Shown piece after piece: positions 27,894-35,063 of a stretch of DNA of 64,000 bases (its first letter is position 1; each line of letters begins with the position of its first letter). This DNA is from Fibrobacter sp. UBA7003. Lineage in GTDB: Bacteria > Fibrobacterota > Fibrobacteria > Fibrobacterales > Fibrobacteraceae. The notes below the pieces were generated by a model, which was not told where the DNA came from, did not search any database, and saw nothing but the letters and a program-made list of their open reading frames with translations. Made by a program: the position numbers and the translations under genes. The stretch covers positions 1-64,000 of the forward strand of contig DJXN01000007.1 of the NCBI GenBank assembly GCA_002449765.1. The letters are read 5' to 3'.

Positions 27894-29015
27894 ATGAAGT
27901 TCGTTATTGAAAAAACCGTTTTCCAGGATGTACTGCAGGCAGCCATCAACGCCGTCCCCAACAAGTCCACCATCCAAATTCTCAACAACTTCGCGCTGCG
28001 CCTCGAAGGCAACTTCCTCGAAGTGAGCGCGACCGACTTGAACCTCGGTATCAGGGTCAAGGTCGAAGTCCAGGGCGAACGCGACGGTTCCGTGGTCATC
28101 AACGCACGCAAGCTTCTCGAACTCATCAAGAGCCTCGTCGACCCGAGCATCACGACCGTATCCGTCGACGTGCAGGACTTCCTCGCCACCATCCAGTGGA
28201 GCGAACGCGGCAAGGCCTCCATCACCGGTTTTGACGCAAGCGACTTTCCGCCGTTCCCCGAAGTTGCCGAGGGCGAATCCCTGAGCTTCGCCGCTAGCGA
28301 ACTTGCATTCCTCGCCGAGAAGACGACCTTCGCCTGCTCGACCGATGCCATCCGCCTCAACCTGAACGGCGTATTCCTCGAAGCGAAGGACGGCACCGTC
28401 TCTATGATTGCGACCGACGGTCACCGTCTGGGCCGTGCCTCCATCGACCAGGAAGGCGCGAACCTCACGAACGGCGCCATCATCCCGAAGAAGGCACTCC
28501 AGCTTATCCTCAATATGGCGAAGTCCGACGCGACCATCGAAATCCGCACGTCGGCCACGCACATTCTCTTCAACACCGGATCCACGCAGGTCATCTCGAA
28601 GCTCTTCGAAGGCCCGTACCCGAACTACCGTGCCGTGATCCCGCAGAACTTCGAACGCACCGTGCAGATGAACACGACCGAGTTCCTGAACAAGATGAGG
28701 AGCGTGCTCTCGATGGCGAACGCCCGCACCCACAAGGTGCGCCTGCAGATCGACGGCAACACCATGGAACTTTCCGCAAGCGACCCGGATGTCGGCGGCG
28801 ATTCCCGCGAAGCCATCGCGGTGACGCACAACGGCGAAGGCAACTTCAGCATCGGGTTCGATGGTCGCTACCTCACCGAAATCTTCGGCATGTGCAAGAG
28901 CGAAGAAGCCATCATGAAGATGAACAACCCGATTGGCGCCTGCATCATCGAACCGGTGGGCGACAACCTCGGGTTCAGCTTCCTCCTGATGCCGACGCAT
29001 CTGAACGACGACTAA
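27894..29015 (+). CDS. dnaN: DNA polymerase III subunit beta (sliding clamp)
   Basis: 373 aa, the normal length for the bacterial beta clamp. It forms a dimeric ring around DNA and tethers replicative and other polymerases. Visible landmarks are the N-terminal MKFVIEKTVFQDVLQAAINAV, the first-domain FALRLEGNFLEVSATDLNLG, the hinge segment FLEAKDGTVSMIATDGHRLG, and the C-terminal NPIGACIIEP..FLLMPTHL. The last segment contains the partner-binding pocket residues. dnaA is not in the window; the gene sits instead behind a 50-residue membrane peptide. It is closed by a terminator. Confidence 0.97.
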   Translation: MKFVIEKTVFQDVLQAAINAVPNKSTIQILNNFALRLEGNFLEVSATDLNLGIRVKVEVQGERDGSVVINARKLLELIKSLVDPSITTVSVDVQDFLATIQWSERGKASITGFDASDFPPFPEVAEGESLSFAASELAFLAEKTTFACSTDAIRLNLNGVFLEAKDGTVSMIATDGHRLGRASIDQEGANLTNGAIIPKKALQLILNMAKSDATIEIRTSATHILFNTGSTQVISKLFEGPYPNYRAVIPQNFERTVQMNTTEFLNKMRSVLSMANARTHKVRLQIDGNTMELSASDPDVGGDSREAIAVTHNGEGNFSIGFDGRYLTEIFGMCKSEEAIMKMNNPIGACIIEPVGDNLGFSFLLMPTHLNDD

Positions 29016-29042
29016 TCCACAGTCGTTATAGACAAATTAAAG

Positions 29043-29070
29043 GACTCCGCCCGGCGGGGTCTTTTTTTTT
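29043..29070 (+). terminator. Rho-independent terminator of dnaN
   Basis: An 8-bp stem (GACTCCGC / GCGGGGTC, one G-T pair) with a CCG loop, followed directly by a run of nine T. Confidence 0.9.
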
Positions 29071-29160
29071 GCACGTAATCTCTTTGCTATAACCATCACC
29101 CATTTTTTTTCAACTTGTCCCTAAATTTTTGCAATCTATCGGCAGCATGAGCCAAGCCTA

Positions 29161-29190
29161 TTGACTATTCCCTATGCGCATTCCTATTTT
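29161..29190 (+). promoter_or_regulatory. Promoter of the 29197 lipoprotein gene, probably leaderless
   Basis: TTGACT (29161-29166) and TATTTT (29185-29190) with an 18-base spacer form a near-consensus housekeeping promoter. The ATG at 29197 lies 6 bases after the -10 box, where transcription is expected to begin. The TTG that opens the longest reading frame here is the -35 box, not a start codon. Confidence 0.65.
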
Positions 29191-29196
29191 ATGGGC

Positions 29197-30000
29197 ATGA
29201 GTTTTAGGAATACAATCGCATACGCGCTGTGCATTGCGGCAGCCCTCGTCAACACGGGCTGCATTACCACGCAGCTCCACAAGTTCCGTATGACGGCATC
29301 CGAGGCGCCGGAAGTCCACGGTGCGAACACAAACCAGAAGCAGAACTCCAGCGTCTGGCGGTTTACCGGCAAGGTCAATTACAATTACGAAGAAAAAGTC
29401 GACATCTCCGAAGACATCTACTGGAATAAGAGCCTAGAGGAACTCTTCGATGGAGATAATCTTGAATCCAGCGACGCAGCCTACAAGATGGGAGGTCTCG
29501 ATTTCGCCGGAAAAATCGAATTCCTATACAAGGCGAATTATTCTGTATTCGGATTAGGCGCAGGCATCAAGGATGGATTGTTCAACCACATCTTACTCGG
29601 GTTGAATTTCTCGCACTTCGAGTTCGGGGTGTTCGCCGGCATTTACAACCAATACAGCGACCTGGAATATTCTGGCAAAGTCGTCTCTGACAGCGATGAC
29701 GGTGATGACTACAAAACAATCCGCGAAAACGATTCACAAATCAACACTAGCTTCTTTGCAGGAGCCTATGCAGGCATCTACCTCGAAAAACTCTTCTTCA
29801 ACTACAGCGTCAGTTTCTATACGCCCAATCCCGAAATCAACGGCAAGGACCTGAGCGTCCCCACTATCACGAGCCACTACTTCACCGTAGGCTACAGGCT
29901 CACCGACCTGATAGAAATTTCCGCAGGGGGAATATTCACCGACATAGATACCGACGGAGGAACCGGCGGCTACACTGCCGGCGTAAGCTTCTATCTATAA
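29197..30000 (+). CDS. Hypothetical lipoprotein with beta-rich C-terminal half
   Basis: 267 aa from the ATG at 29197; an ATG at 29191 is equally possible. The signal peptide ends in lipobox VNTGC (MSFRNTIAYALCIAAALVNTG-C). The mature protein starts with a charged segment. It continues in alternating Gly/aromatic strands (FGLGAGIKDGLFNHILLGLN; FHTVGY-like segments near 225) and a final strand TAGVSFYL, like an outer-membrane barrel. A lipidated barrel is unusual, so either a soluble beta protein or a lipidated outer-membrane protein is possible. It is transcribed alone from the promoter described above. Confidence 0.65.
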   Translation: MSFRNTIAYALCIAAALVNTGCITTQLHKFRMTASEAPEVHGANTNQKQNSSVWRFTGKVNYNYEEKVDISEDIYWNKSLEELFDGDNLESSDAAYKMGGLDFAGKIEFLYKANYSVFGLGAGIKDGLFNHILLGLNFSHFEFGVFAGIYNQYSDLEYSGKVVSDSDDGDDYKTIRENDSQINTSFFAGAYAGIYLEKLFFNYSVSFYTPNPEINGKDLSVPTITSHYFTVGYRLTDLIEISAGGIFTDIDTDGGTGGYTAGVSFYL

Positions 30001-30050
30001 TTTCATGAAGAATTATCATAAATGTCAAACCCTTTTGTGGGAAAAAAGAT

Positions 30051-30056
30051 TATTTT
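30051..30056 (+). promoter_or_regulatory. -10 box of the Dcu gene, probably leaderless
   Basis: TATTTT at 30051-30056 lies 6 bases before the ATG at 30063, and no Shine-Dalgarno sequence exists. No good -35 box is visible. Confidence 0.45.
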
Positions 30057-30062
30057 AAAACT

Positions 30063-31433
30063 ATGACATTGATGATTATCCAGCTCTTGATTGTGCTCCT
30101 CGCCCTCTACGTGGGCTCGCGTTACGGGAGCCTCGCCCTCGGCGCGATTTCGGGAATCGGTCTTGCGATTCTCGTGCTCGGCTTCGGCCTGCAGCCCGGC
30201 AAACCGCCTACCGATGTCATTTACATCATTATCGCGGCAGTGACCTGCGCAGGCATTTTGCAGGCATCGGGCGGCATGGATTGGCTGATCCAGATTGCGG
30301 AGCGCCTGTTGCGCAAGCATCCGAACCACATCACGATTTTGGCTCCGCTCTGCACGTTCTTCCTCACAGTTCTCGTAGGCACCGGCCACGTGGTTTACAC
30401 CCTCATGCCGATTATCTGCGATATCTCGCTCAAGAAGGGAATCCGCCCGGAACGCCCCTGCGGTGTGGCCTCCGTCGCATCGCAGGTCGGTATCACCTGC
30501 TCGCCCATTGCAGCAGCCGTCGCCTCGTTCGTGATTATCTCAAACGCAAACGGGTTCAACATCAACAACCTGCAGGTCATCGCGATTACGATTCCAGCGT
30601 GCCTTTGCGGGATCATGGCCGCAGCGCTCGTCTCGTACAAGCGCGGGCTCGACCTCGACAAGGACCCTGCATTCCAGGCCCGCCTCAAGGACCCGCAGAT
30701 GAAGGAATACATGTACGGGAATACCGCTTCCGTGCTCGACAAGGAAGTCTCCAAGGAAGCGAAGCGCGCCGTGTTCATTTTCCTCGGTGCTCTCGCCGTC
30801 ATCGTGTTCTTCTCCATTATGCAGATTGCGGGCCACGACATTCGCCCCAAGTTCCCTACAGGTAAAGTAATTGACGGCGTGGCGCAAATGAAGCCGCTCG
30901 CCATGAACATCATCATCCAGATTGTAATGATAACGGCCGCGGCGTTCATGGTTATCTGCTGCAAGGCGAGTCCCAAGAAGGCCGTGGCGGGCGCCGTGTG
31001 GCAAAGCGGCATGGTCGCCGTCGTCGCCATTTACGGAATCGCATGGCTCGCCGACACCTACTTCGCGAACTACATGGACGTGATGCAGGGCGCTCTCAAA
31101 GACATCGTGCAGCATTACCCGTGGGCCATCGCGTTTGCGTTCTTCGCAGTGAGTGTGCTCATCAACTCGCAGGGCGCGGTGGTGGTTGCCATGCTCCCGC
31201 TCGCCTACAGCCTCGGCATCGAGGGCCCTGTGCTCCTGGGCGTACTCCCGAGCGTATACGGCTACTTCTTTATTCCGAATTATCCCTCGGACATTGCGAC
31301 CGTGAACTTCGACCGCTCGGGCACAACCGTCATCGGCAAGTACCTGCTGAACCATAGCTTTATGCGGCCGGGCCTCGTGAGCGTCATCGTCTCGACAATC
31401 GTGGGTACACTGCTCGTGAAGCTGTTCTACTAG
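30063..31433 (+). CDS. Anaerobic C4-dicarboxylate transporter, Dcu family
   Basis: 456 aa inner-membrane carrier with 10 or more hydrophobic helices across the whole length. It matches the DcuA/DcuB family in the conserved loop VGTGHVVYTLMPIICDISLK, in ERPCGVASVASQVGITCSP, and in the C-terminal YGYFFIPNYPSDIATVNFDR. Members exchange or export fumarate, malate, aspartate and succinate. In a succinate-producing Fibrobacter, succinate efflux is the natural role, inferred from physiology. DcuA versus DcuB cannot be settled by eye. It stands alone, 39 bases before a TtcA-like gene. Confidence 0.92.
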   Translation: MTLMIIQLLIVLLALYVGSRYGSLALGAISGIGLAILVLGFGLQPGKPPTDVIYIIIAAVTCAGILQASGGMDWLIQIAERLLRKHPNHITILAPLCTFFLTVLVGTGHVVYTLMPIICDISLKKGIRPERPCGVASVASQVGITCSPIAAAVASFVIISNANGFNINNLQVIAITIPACLCGIMAAALVSYKRGLDLDKDPAFQARLKDPQMKEYMYGNTASVLDKEVSKEAKRAVFIFLGALAVIVFFSIMQIAGHDIRPKFPTGKVIDGVAQMKPLAMNIIIQIVMITAAAFMVICCKASPKKAVAGAVWQSGMVAVVAIYGIAWLADTYFANYMDVMQGALKDIVQHYPWAIAFAFFAVSVLINSQGAVVVAMLPLAYSLGIEGPVLLGVLPSVYGYFFIPNYPSDIATVNFDRSGTTVIGKYLLNHSFMRPGLVSVIVSTIVGTLLVKLFY

Positions 31434-31457
31434 AATGCGCCTTACCACCTATAATTT

Positions 31458-31465
31458 TATATTAT
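31458..31465 (+). promoter_or_regulatory. -10 box of the TtcA-like gene, probably leaderless
   Basis: TATATTAT at 31458-31465 lies 7 bases before the ATG at 31473, without a ribosome site. Confidence 0.45.
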
Positions 31466-31472
31466 AGATGTA

Positions 31473-32195
31473 ATGGCAAACGCAATCCGCAAACGAATCA
31501 GCAAGAAGATTACCAAGGCGCTGCACGATTTCAATCTGATTGAAGACGGCGACAAGGTGCTCGTCGCCGTAAGTGGCGGCAAGGATTCGAGCGTGCTGCT
31601 GATGGAACTCGCAAACCGCATGGGCAAGTTTTTGCCGAACTGCGAAATCGGTGCGATACATATCCAGAGCGACTTTGCGGACAAGGCCCCGCGCGAATTT
31701 TTGCAACGGATGGCGGAACAGTACCCGCAGATTCCGTTTTACTTCAAGGATGTGGCGGTAGAAGGCCGCCTCAAGGAAGGGCGCAGCCTCAACTGCTACT
31801 GGTGCAGCACGCAGCGCCGCACCGAGCTCATCAAGTTCGCCCGCGAAAACGACTACAACAAGATTGCGCTGGGCCACCACATGGACGACATCGTGGAAAC
31901 GCTCCTGATGAACATGCTGTACAAGGGCGAGTTCAGCGGCATGCCCCCGATGGTACCCTACGAAAAGTACCCGTGCAGCATTATACGCCCGCTTTGCTAC
32001 TGCGAAGAGAGCGAGATTATCGAATATGCAGAGGACGCGGACATCCGCAAGTTCACCTGCACCTGCGAGTTCTCAAAGGCGAGCCACCGCAAGACAATAC
32101 GCGAAGAAATCAAGAGCCTCACCAAGGGCAATTCCACCCTCAAGGCTAATTTATTCGAAAGCATGCGGAATATCCGCATGGACTACTTGCTATAG
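31473..32195 (+). CDS. TtcA-like tRNA thiolation enzyme (PP-loop ATPase)
   Basis: 240 aa cytoplasmic enzyme. The PP-loop motif SGGKDSS (34-40) binds ATP to activate the tRNA base. A CxxC pair (Cys108, Cys111 in CYWC) and a third cysteine group near 198-200 (FTCTCEF) match the cysteines that hold a [4Fe-4S] cluster in TtcA. ALGHHMDDIVETLLMNMLY and the IIRPL segment are also family marks. The expected reaction is 2-thiolation of cytidine 32 in tRNA. It is shorter than E. coli TtcA (about 311 aa), so a related PP-loop thiolase is possible. The start is taken at the only sensible ATG. Confidence 0.85.
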   Translation: MANAIRKRISKKITKALHDFNLIEDGDKVLVAVSGGKDSSVLLMELANRMGKFLPNCEIGAIHIQSDFADKAPREFLQRMAEQYPQIPFYFKDVAVEGRLKEGRSLNCYWCSTQRRTELIKFARENDYNKIALGHHMDDIVETLLMNMLYKGEFSGMPPMVPYEKYPCSIIRPLCYCEESEIIEYAEDADIRKFTCTCEFSKASHRKTIREEIKSLTKGNSTLKANLFESMRNIRMDYLL

Positions 32196-32227
32196 GCGCT
32201 CGCGGAGTTTATTCAACTGCAAGACAT

Positions 32228-32830
32228 TTACTGCGCTGCTTGCGCGGCCTTGATACAGCGCACCGAGCGGAAGTCCCCCTTGGGGAAGGCGTTCATGCTT
32301 GCGGCCTTGCTGCTGAAATCGAGGAACAGGTAATACGCAAGATCGTCGGGCGTGGCAGTTGCGCTCCAGAAGTAGGCGTAGCCGCCGATGCCATCGTATT
32401 TCTCACCGCGATAGCCCGCGGGGAGCGCGTTAAAGCCGAGCACATCGGAACCATTCCCCTTCTTGAACCACCCGCCGGTGGACTTGAGTTTTTCACCCGC
32501 GACTGCCATGCCGTTAGCAAAGTCCGAACCGCCCGCCTCCGTAATAAGCGATGCAAAGTCCGCACTGTCCGGGAGGCTCCAGCCTTCGGGGCATGCTGCG
32601 CGCGCATCGTCCCAAGTGTAGAGCCGCCCATACTTATCGCAGTTGCGGCTGTCGCCCTCAGGGCACACGCTCCCCTCGGTCATAAAATTCAGGTTCTCCG
32701 CAAACCAGGTGAGGCCACCAATCTTCACTACGGCGTAGCTCTGGCCATCGCGCGGGTCGGTGAACGACTCGGAGCAGGCGATAAACAGCACCGATACAAG
32801 AAGGCAAGGCAGGTATAAAACGCGACGCAT
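32228..32830 (-). CDS. FISUMP-domain lipoprotein
   Basis: 200 aa lipoprotein (lipobox LFIAC). The mature protein is one complete FISUMP domain: DPRDGQSYAVVKIGGLTWFA, then ENLNF, the CPEG/CDKYGRLYTWDDARAACPEGW core, SLPDSADFASL, the GFNALPAGYRG segment, and the closing FWSATATPDDLAYYL ..FRSVRCIK. The domain was named from its abundance in F. succinogenes; its function is unknown, possibly carbohydrate or surface binding. A TATTAT box 9-10 bases before the ATG and the lack of a good ribosome site suggest a nearly leaderless start. It converges with the TtcA-like gene. Confidence 0.88.
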   Translation of the reverse strand: MRRVLYLPCLLVSVLFIACSESFTDPRDGQSYAVVKIGGLTWFAENLNFMTEGSVCPEGDSRNCDKYGRLYTWDDARAACPEGWSLPDSADFASLITEAGGSDFANGMAVAGEKLKSTGGWFKKGNGSDVLGFNALPAGYRGEKYDGIGGYAYFWSATATPDDLAYYLFLDFSSKAASMNAFPKGDFRSVRCIKAAQAAQ

Positions 32831-32952
32831 AGGAGAAAAATAATAAACGATATCGCCTGTTTCCTGTAAGAACCAGAAAAAGTGTTTTCGGGAAGAATAA
32901 AAAGCGCAGCAGGTTGTATATTTACTTTAGAACAACTTTAAGACGGTACCCT

Positions 32953-34701
32953 ATGTTAATTGAAAAGATTACATCCCCTGCAGATGTGAAGAAGATGGAC
33001 ACGGAAAGCCTCAAGGCGCTCGCGGCAGAAATACGCACGGCGCTTTTGAACAAGATTTCAAAATGCGGCGGGCACTTGGCGCCGAACCTCGGATTCGTGG
33101 AGCCGACCATCGCACTGCATTACGTTTTTGAATCGCCCAAGGACAAGATTGTCTACGATGTAAGTCACCAGAGCTACACCCACAAGATTTTGACAGGCCG
33201 CGCCGAAGCGTTCCTGAATCCGGAAAAATACTGGAGCGTTACGGGCTACACCGAGCCTTGCGAAAGCGAACACGACCAGTTCATGATTGGTCACACCTCG
33301 ACTTCCGTGAGCCTTGCGCTCGGGCTTGCAACCGCCCGCGATATCAAAAGCGAAAAGGGCAACGTGATTGCCGTAATCGGTGACGGTTCCCTGAGCGGCG
33401 GCGAAGCGTTCGAAGGCCTCGACAACGCAGGCGAATACGCGACGAACTTTATCGTGGTCGTGAACGATAACGAAATGTCCATCGCCGAAAATCACGGCGG
33501 ACTTTACGGGAGCCTCGCGGAACTCCGAGCCACGCAGGGCAAGAGCGAAAACAACTATTTCAAGAGCCTCGGCTTTGACTACCTGTATGTGGAACAAGGT
33601 AACGACATCGAATCGCTCATCGCCGCATTCAAGCAGGTGAAGGATTCCACGAAGCCCGTGGTAGTGCACATCCACACGCTCAAGGGCAAGGGCTACAGTT
33701 TCGCCGAAAACGCGAAGGAAGGTTTCCACTGGGCCGCACCGTTTGACATTCCGACCGGTGTCGTGAACTGGGGTAGCGGCGAATCTTACGGCGCAATCCT
33801 CGGCGACTACCTGATGAAAAAAATCAAGGCCGACCCGAAGGTGGTCGTAATCCATTCCGCAGTACCCGCAGGTATCGGCTTCTTTGCCGAGCAGCGTAAG
33901 GCGGCAGGCAAGCAGTTCATTGACGTGGGCATCGCCGAAGAACACGCGGTCGCACTCGCATCTGGCCTTGCGAAGGGCGGTGCAAAGCCCGTGTACAGCA
34001 CGCACAGCACGTTTATCCAGCGCACCTACGACCAGCTTTCGCAGGACCTGTGCGCGAACAACAACCCGGCCACATTGCTCATTACCATGTCTGGCGCCGA
34101 CGGCATGAATGACACGACGCACCTCTGCATTTTCGACATCCCGATGATGAGCAACATCCCGAACCTGGTTTACCTCTGCCCCACCTGCGTGGAAGAAGCC
34201 ATCGCCATGATGGATTATGCGATTGACCAGACGGAACACCCGATCGCCATCCGCATCCCGAACGGAGTCACGCACCGCAGCGTGAAATTCGATACCGACT
34301 ACTCCAAGATGAATACGTACAAAGTAGACAAGCGCGGAAGCAAGGTAGCGCTGATCGGTCTCGGCAGCTACTACGCCCTCGCCGAAGAAGCCGCAGCAGA
34401 ACTCGCCAAGCAGGGAATCGACGCCACCATCATCAACCCGCGATTCGCAACAGGCATCGACGCCGAAGTGCTCACGGGATTGTGCGCCGACCATCAGGTT
34501 GTCGTGACGCTCGAAAACGGCGTGGTCGACGGCGGCTTCGGCGAGAAGGTCGCGCGCTTCTACGGCAACACCGACATGCGCGTGCTCGTGAAGGGACTCA
34601 AGAAGGAATTCTACGACAAGGTTCCCTACGGCGAACTCATGGAAAGGAACCGCCTCACGCCCAAGCAGATTGCGGAAGACGTGATGGCGGTGCTGAAATA
34701 G
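32953..34701 (+). CDS. 1-deoxy-D-xylulose-5-phosphate synthase-like enzyme
   Basis: 582 aa from the ATG at 32953, shorter than typical Dxs (about 620 aa). It is a thiamine-diphosphate enzyme with transketolase fold. Visible are YDVSHQSYTHKILTGR, the TPP site GDGSLSGGEAFEGLDNA, the second-domain GIAEEHAVALASGLAKGG, and the C-terminal transketolase domain (VALIGLGSYY..). Dxs usually has DVGHQ and AEQHAV; here DVSHQ and AEEHAV. The expected reaction is condensation of pyruvate and glyceraldehyde 3-phosphate for isoprenoid synthesis. The variants leave a paralogous function possible. A TATATTTA box lies about 30 bases upstream. Confidence 0.8.
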   Translation: MLIEKITSPADVKKMDTESLKALAAEIRTALLNKISKCGGHLAPNLGFVEPTIALHYVFESPKDKIVYDVSHQSYTHKILTGRAEAFLNPEKYWSVTGYTEPCESEHDQFMIGHTSTSVSLALGLATARDIKSEKGNVIAVIGDGSLSGGEAFEGLDNAGEYATNFIVVVNDNEMSIAENHGGLYGSLAELRATQGKSENNYFKSLGFDYLYVEQGNDIESLIAAFKQVKDSTKPVVVHIHTLKGKGYSFAENAKEGFHWAAPFDIPTGVVNWGSGESYGAILGDYLMKKIKADPKVVVIHSAVPAGIGFFAEQRKAAGKQFIDVGIAEEHAVALASGLAKGGAKPVYSTHSTFIQRTYDQLSQDLCANNNPATLLITMSGADGMNDTTHLCIFDIPMMSNIPNLVYLCPTCVEEAIAMMDYAIDQTEHPIAIRIPNGVTHRSVKFDTDYSKMNTYKVDKRGSKVALIGLGSYYALAEEAAAELAKQGIDATIINPRFATGIDAEVLTGLCADHQVVVTLENGVVDGGFGEKVARFYGNTDMRVLVKGLKKEFYDKVPYGELMERNRLTPKQIAEDVMAVLK

Positions 34702-34770
34702 CGTGGACTAATTGGATTGTAAGACTCCCCGAGCGCGAGGCCGGGGAGCGGGTTACTTGGTCGTCAAAGA

Positions 34771-34884
34771 CTATTTGCCCTTAGGCGGGTTGCCGCCGCG
34801 ACCACCACCAGACTTGCCTCCTGTAGTAGAAGGCCAACCAGCGCCTTTCGGATTGATGGGTGGTTGCCCCTTATGCTTTGACAT
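34771..34884 (-). CDS. 37-residue Gly/Pro/Lys-rich peptide
   Basis: A 37-codon ORF absent from long-ORF calls. It begins MSKHKGQPPINPKGAGWPST and continues with TGGKSGGGRGG, then NPPKGK. A perfect ribosome site AAAGGAGGT lies 7 bases before the ATG, and a TATATT -10 box lies upstream at 34926-34931. These features make translation likely. The peptide is basic, disordered and has no signal sequence. I recall similar 'PSTTG.(S)GGGR' peptides as unannotated small proteins in other bacteria, but cannot verify that here. It is the only gene in the 34702-35063 gap and diverges from the MoxR gene at 35064. Confidence 0.7.
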   Translation of the reverse strand: MSKHKGQPPINPKGAGWPSTTGGKSGGGRGGNPPKGK

Positions 34885-35063
34885 ACGCTTTACCTCCTTT
34901 GCGCAAAATGAGGAACCATACCTCCAATATATACTTTTTTCAGCACATCATATAGCCACATATCACATTTAAGAAAAAAAATCTCCGTTTCTATTTCTTT
35001 CTAGTTATATTAATAAAAGGATATTTATGTAATCAACAAACAAATGGTTATAAAAGGACTGCT

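Noticed and set aside
27672..29000. Long minus-strand reading frame extending the coiled-coil protein upstream
   Set aside because: It is antisense to dnaN. Only the last 88 codons have a ribosome site and protein-like composition.
29161..29196. TTG start codon giving 12 extra residues to the lipoprotein at 29197
   Set aside because: TTGACT is a -35 box with a TATTTT -10 box 18 bases downstream, and the signal peptide begins at the later ATG.
33058..34494. 478-codon minus-strand frame opposite the Dxs-like gene
   Set aside because: It is an antisense shadow caused by GC-rich third positions; no domain motifs, and the plus-strand gene is certain.
34712..34972. Plus-strand 86-codon frame
   Set aside because: Pro/Arg-rich, no ribosome site, and it opposes the 37-residue peptide gene, which has a perfect one.
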